Source: Bovifimicola ammoniilytica (lineage in GTDB: Bacteria > Bacillota > Clostridia > Lachnospirales > Lachnospiraceae). From it: DNA of 64,000 nucleotides. The DNA lies in assembly GCF_025567085.1 (NCBI RefSeq), contig NZ_JAOQJN010000004.1:310001-374000 (forward strand), in the 5' to 3' direction. Numbering within the stretch: position 1 is the first letter of the stretch; every line of letters starts with the position of its first letter. The translations under genes were made by a program, and so were the position numbers. Positions 62,563-64,000 of this stretch are shown in pieces. The notes under the pieces were generated by a model. The model did not search any database and was not told the origin of the DNA. It saw only the letters and a program-made list of their open reading frames with translations.

Positions 62563-63747
62563 CTATTCATTTGACATTTTCTTCTTTTTGGCAATCTTAA
62601 TATCCATTGTCATCGTAATAAGTATGTAAATTATAAATACTACACTTAATGTGTATGCAAAACTATACGCATATGAAGACACTTTCTTTGCTACTGGTTC
62701 TATTGTATTGGCTGAAACGATGGATACAGAATACCAATTAGTATCAGGAACTATATCATAGCATATGTATCTTTTATGTTTTCCTGAACCATATGTAATT
62801 ATTCCTGAACGTCCATTTTTTATTTGTTTTTTAAGTTTAGCAATTGATTTCTCATTTTTAATATTAATTGAATCTAAAAGTACAAATAAATTTGTATTTT
62901 TGCCAACAGCATCTGGTCTGGCAACTAATATACCATCTTCCTGAGAGATAAATGTTGTTCCAAGTTTCTCAAATGATGATGTATCAATAATCTCAGTAAA
63001 TTCCTGAATATCATAATTACATATTAATGCGCCGACTATCTTATCATTTTTATAGACAGGCACACCAAGGCATATATATTCTACATTATTTTTTTCATCA
63101 GCTATAATTGTTGAAACACCATTATTTCCATTCAATATATTATCAAGAAATTCATTATGGTCATAACTAACAGAATCTCCGATTGTAAGAACCTCATCTT
63201 TATTAGCAGACACAAGACCTAATCCAACAAATTCATGTGCATTAAGAGCCTTTTCTAACAGATTTGAAGTCATATCAATATCGATTTCATCATTTTCATC
63301 ATATAATAAAGATAAAGTCTTTAACACATTATACTCATCATTTATTTTAAGTCTTATTTTTTCAAGACTCTCAGATACCATTGATGTCAGATATACTTTA
63401 GTATTTTTATTAATCTGTTTCTGGACATCACTTTTGAATCCTGTAAAGGAATATGCAATGTATAAAGCTGCGATTATTAGTAAAATAAATTTATAGGTAA
63501 TACATGTCCATAATAGTTTGCTAAAATCAACTATACTGGCTTTCAGATTACCAAGATTAATTCTAGAGGACTTGCCTGATTTAGTTTTTTTATCTCTTTT
63601 TGAAGCCTCTTCTGAAGCTTTGTCAGCTTTATTAGTAGTTTTAACTTTATTAGTTTTAACTTTATCAGTTTTAACAACATCGGTTTTAACTTCATCTGTT
63701 ATATCAGTCTTATCAGTTTTTTTGATTTCTAAATTTTTTTTACTCAT
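62563..63747 (-). CDS. Membrane protein with extracellular dCache-type sensor domain
   Basis: A 394-residue protein: a cytoplasmic Lys/Thr/Asp-rich N-terminus with KTDKV/KTNKV repeats (residues 10-60), one membrane helix (~83-105), an external dCache-like domain (about 110-355, with GLGLVSANKDEVLTIGDS, YICLGVPVYKNDKIVGALICNYD and DIVPDTNWYSVSIV), a second helix (~362-385) and a short basic tail. No methyl-accepting, kinase or GGDEF output is present, which is unusual. ATG overlaps the mnmA stop (TAATG). Confidence 0.82.
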   Translation of the reverse strand: MSKKNLEIKKTDKTDITDEVKTDVVKTDKVKTNKVKTTNKADKASEEASKRDKKTKSGKSSRINLGNLKASIVDFSKLLWTCITYKFILLIIAALYIAYSFTGFKSDVQKQINKNTKVYLTSMVSESLEKIRLKINDEYNVLKTLSLLYDENDEIDIDMTSNLLEKALNAHEFVGLGLVSANKDEVLTIGDSVSYDHNEFLDNILNGNNGVSTIIADEKNNVEYICLGVPVYKNDKIVGALICNYDIQEFTEIIDTSSFEKLGTTFISQEDGILVARPDAVGKNTNLFVLLDSINIKNEKSIAKLKKQIKNGRSGIITYGSGKHKRYICYDIVPDTNWYSVSIVSANTIEPVAKKVSSYAYSFAYTLSVVFIIYILITMTMDIKIAKKKKMSNE

Positions 63748-64000
63748 TAGTCTATACCTCTTAAAATAGTTCCACCAAATGCAACATATTCACCATCATA
63801 TACAACTACTGCCTGTCCGGGAGTTACAGCTCTTACAGGTTCCTCAAATATACATTCTATATTGTTGCCATTCTTTTTAACATGACATTTTGTTCCACGA
63901 TGGTTATAACGTATCTTGGCAATATATTCTTTATTTTCATCTACTTCTTCATCTGCCATATAATTAACATTATCAGCAATTAAAGTTGTTTTCAGAACAT
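63747..64000 (-). CDS. mnmA: MnmA, tRNA 2-thiouridylase (C-terminal part)
   Basis: The frame is open to the right window edge; about 84 codons are present. The C-terminal beta-barrel of MnmA is seen: AKIRYNHRGTKCHV and EEPVRAVTPGQAVVVYDGEYV, ending GGTILRG. MnmA thiolates U34 of Lys, Glu and Gln tRNAs. An internal Met at 63959 is not the start. Stop and next start share an A (TAATG). Confidence 0.88.
   Translation of the reverse strand, partial: VLKTTLIADNVNYMADEEVDENKEYIAKIRYNHRGTKCHVKKNGNNIECIFEEPVRAVTPGQAVVVYDGEYVAFGGTILRGID

Noticed and set aside
62414..62629. 71-residue plus-strand ORF
   Set aside because: Spans the right arm of palindrome copy 2 and antisense of the dCache gene; the matching region of copy 1 is not open.

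Overview
This window is chromosomal sequence from an AT-rich, Gram-positive, anaerobic Clostridium relative, most likely a member of the Lachnospiraceae. The reasons are strong GGAGG-type ribosome binding sites, gene orders typical of that family (miaB-mutS-mutL-miaA; mreBCD-PBP2-minCDE-rodA-mgsA; rplU-prp-rpmA-obgE-yhbY-nadD-yqeK-rsfS), a ribosomal protein L27 with the Prp-cleaved leader, LexA boxes of the GAAC-N4-GTTC type, a CIRCE box and a DUF5721-type gene. The genus is inference. I see no rRNA, tRNA, CRISPR array, insertion sequence or prophage.

Layout. 1-10.8 kb (+): 3' end of miaB, a SulP anion transporter, mismatch repair genes mutS and mutL, miaA, a YnbB-type PLP enzyme and radC. 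10.8-19.5 kb (+): cell-shape and division cluster mreB-mreC-mreD-mrdA-minC-minD-minE-rodA, ending in an mgsA-like gene. 19.7-28.5 kb (mostly +): DUF378 membrane protein (-), HlyD-like protein, yggS, sepF, aroB, lspA, an RluA-family pseudouridine synthase, a cytidylate-kinase-like protein, a TtcA-like enzyme and a tyrosine recombinase. 28.6-29.9 kb: a divergent LysM gene (YneA-like) and lexA sharing three SOS boxes. 30.0-34.6 kb (-): the rplU-to-rsfS cluster with an L21 leader. 34.6-42.3 kb: a Cys-rich orphan, clpB, a split purine pair (AICAR formyltransferase plus PurO-type IMP cyclohydrolase) and fliB. 42.6-48.8 kb: DUF5721 gene, CIRCE-linked htpG, a pair of U32-like Fe-S proteins and argH. 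49.0-54.8 kb: mscS, a branching-enzyme-like protein with a degraded active site and a histone-H1-like tail, yihY and popT (DUF368). 54.9-61 kb (-): glycolytic run gap-pgk-tpiA-(acyltransferase)-gpmI. 61.2-64 kb: a PHP phosphoesterase, a dCache membrane protein and the 3' part of mnmA.

The most unusual content is between genes. Two copies of a roughly 430-bp core (40504-41012 and 62030-62553), each folded almost end to end as one nested palindrome, differ at several positions in a compensated way: both arms change together and pairing is kept. A short hairpin after htpG (45255-45312) shares the same core motif. All three lie at 3' ends of genes. Other compact palindrome clusters occur at 7484-7646, 22297-22403, 31967-32091, 38037-38171 and 53720-53841. 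Among proteins, the best leads are the apparently dead GlgB homologue with a Lys/Ala/Thr tail, the methylglyoxal-synthase-like protein lacking its catalytic Asp, and the U32 pair.
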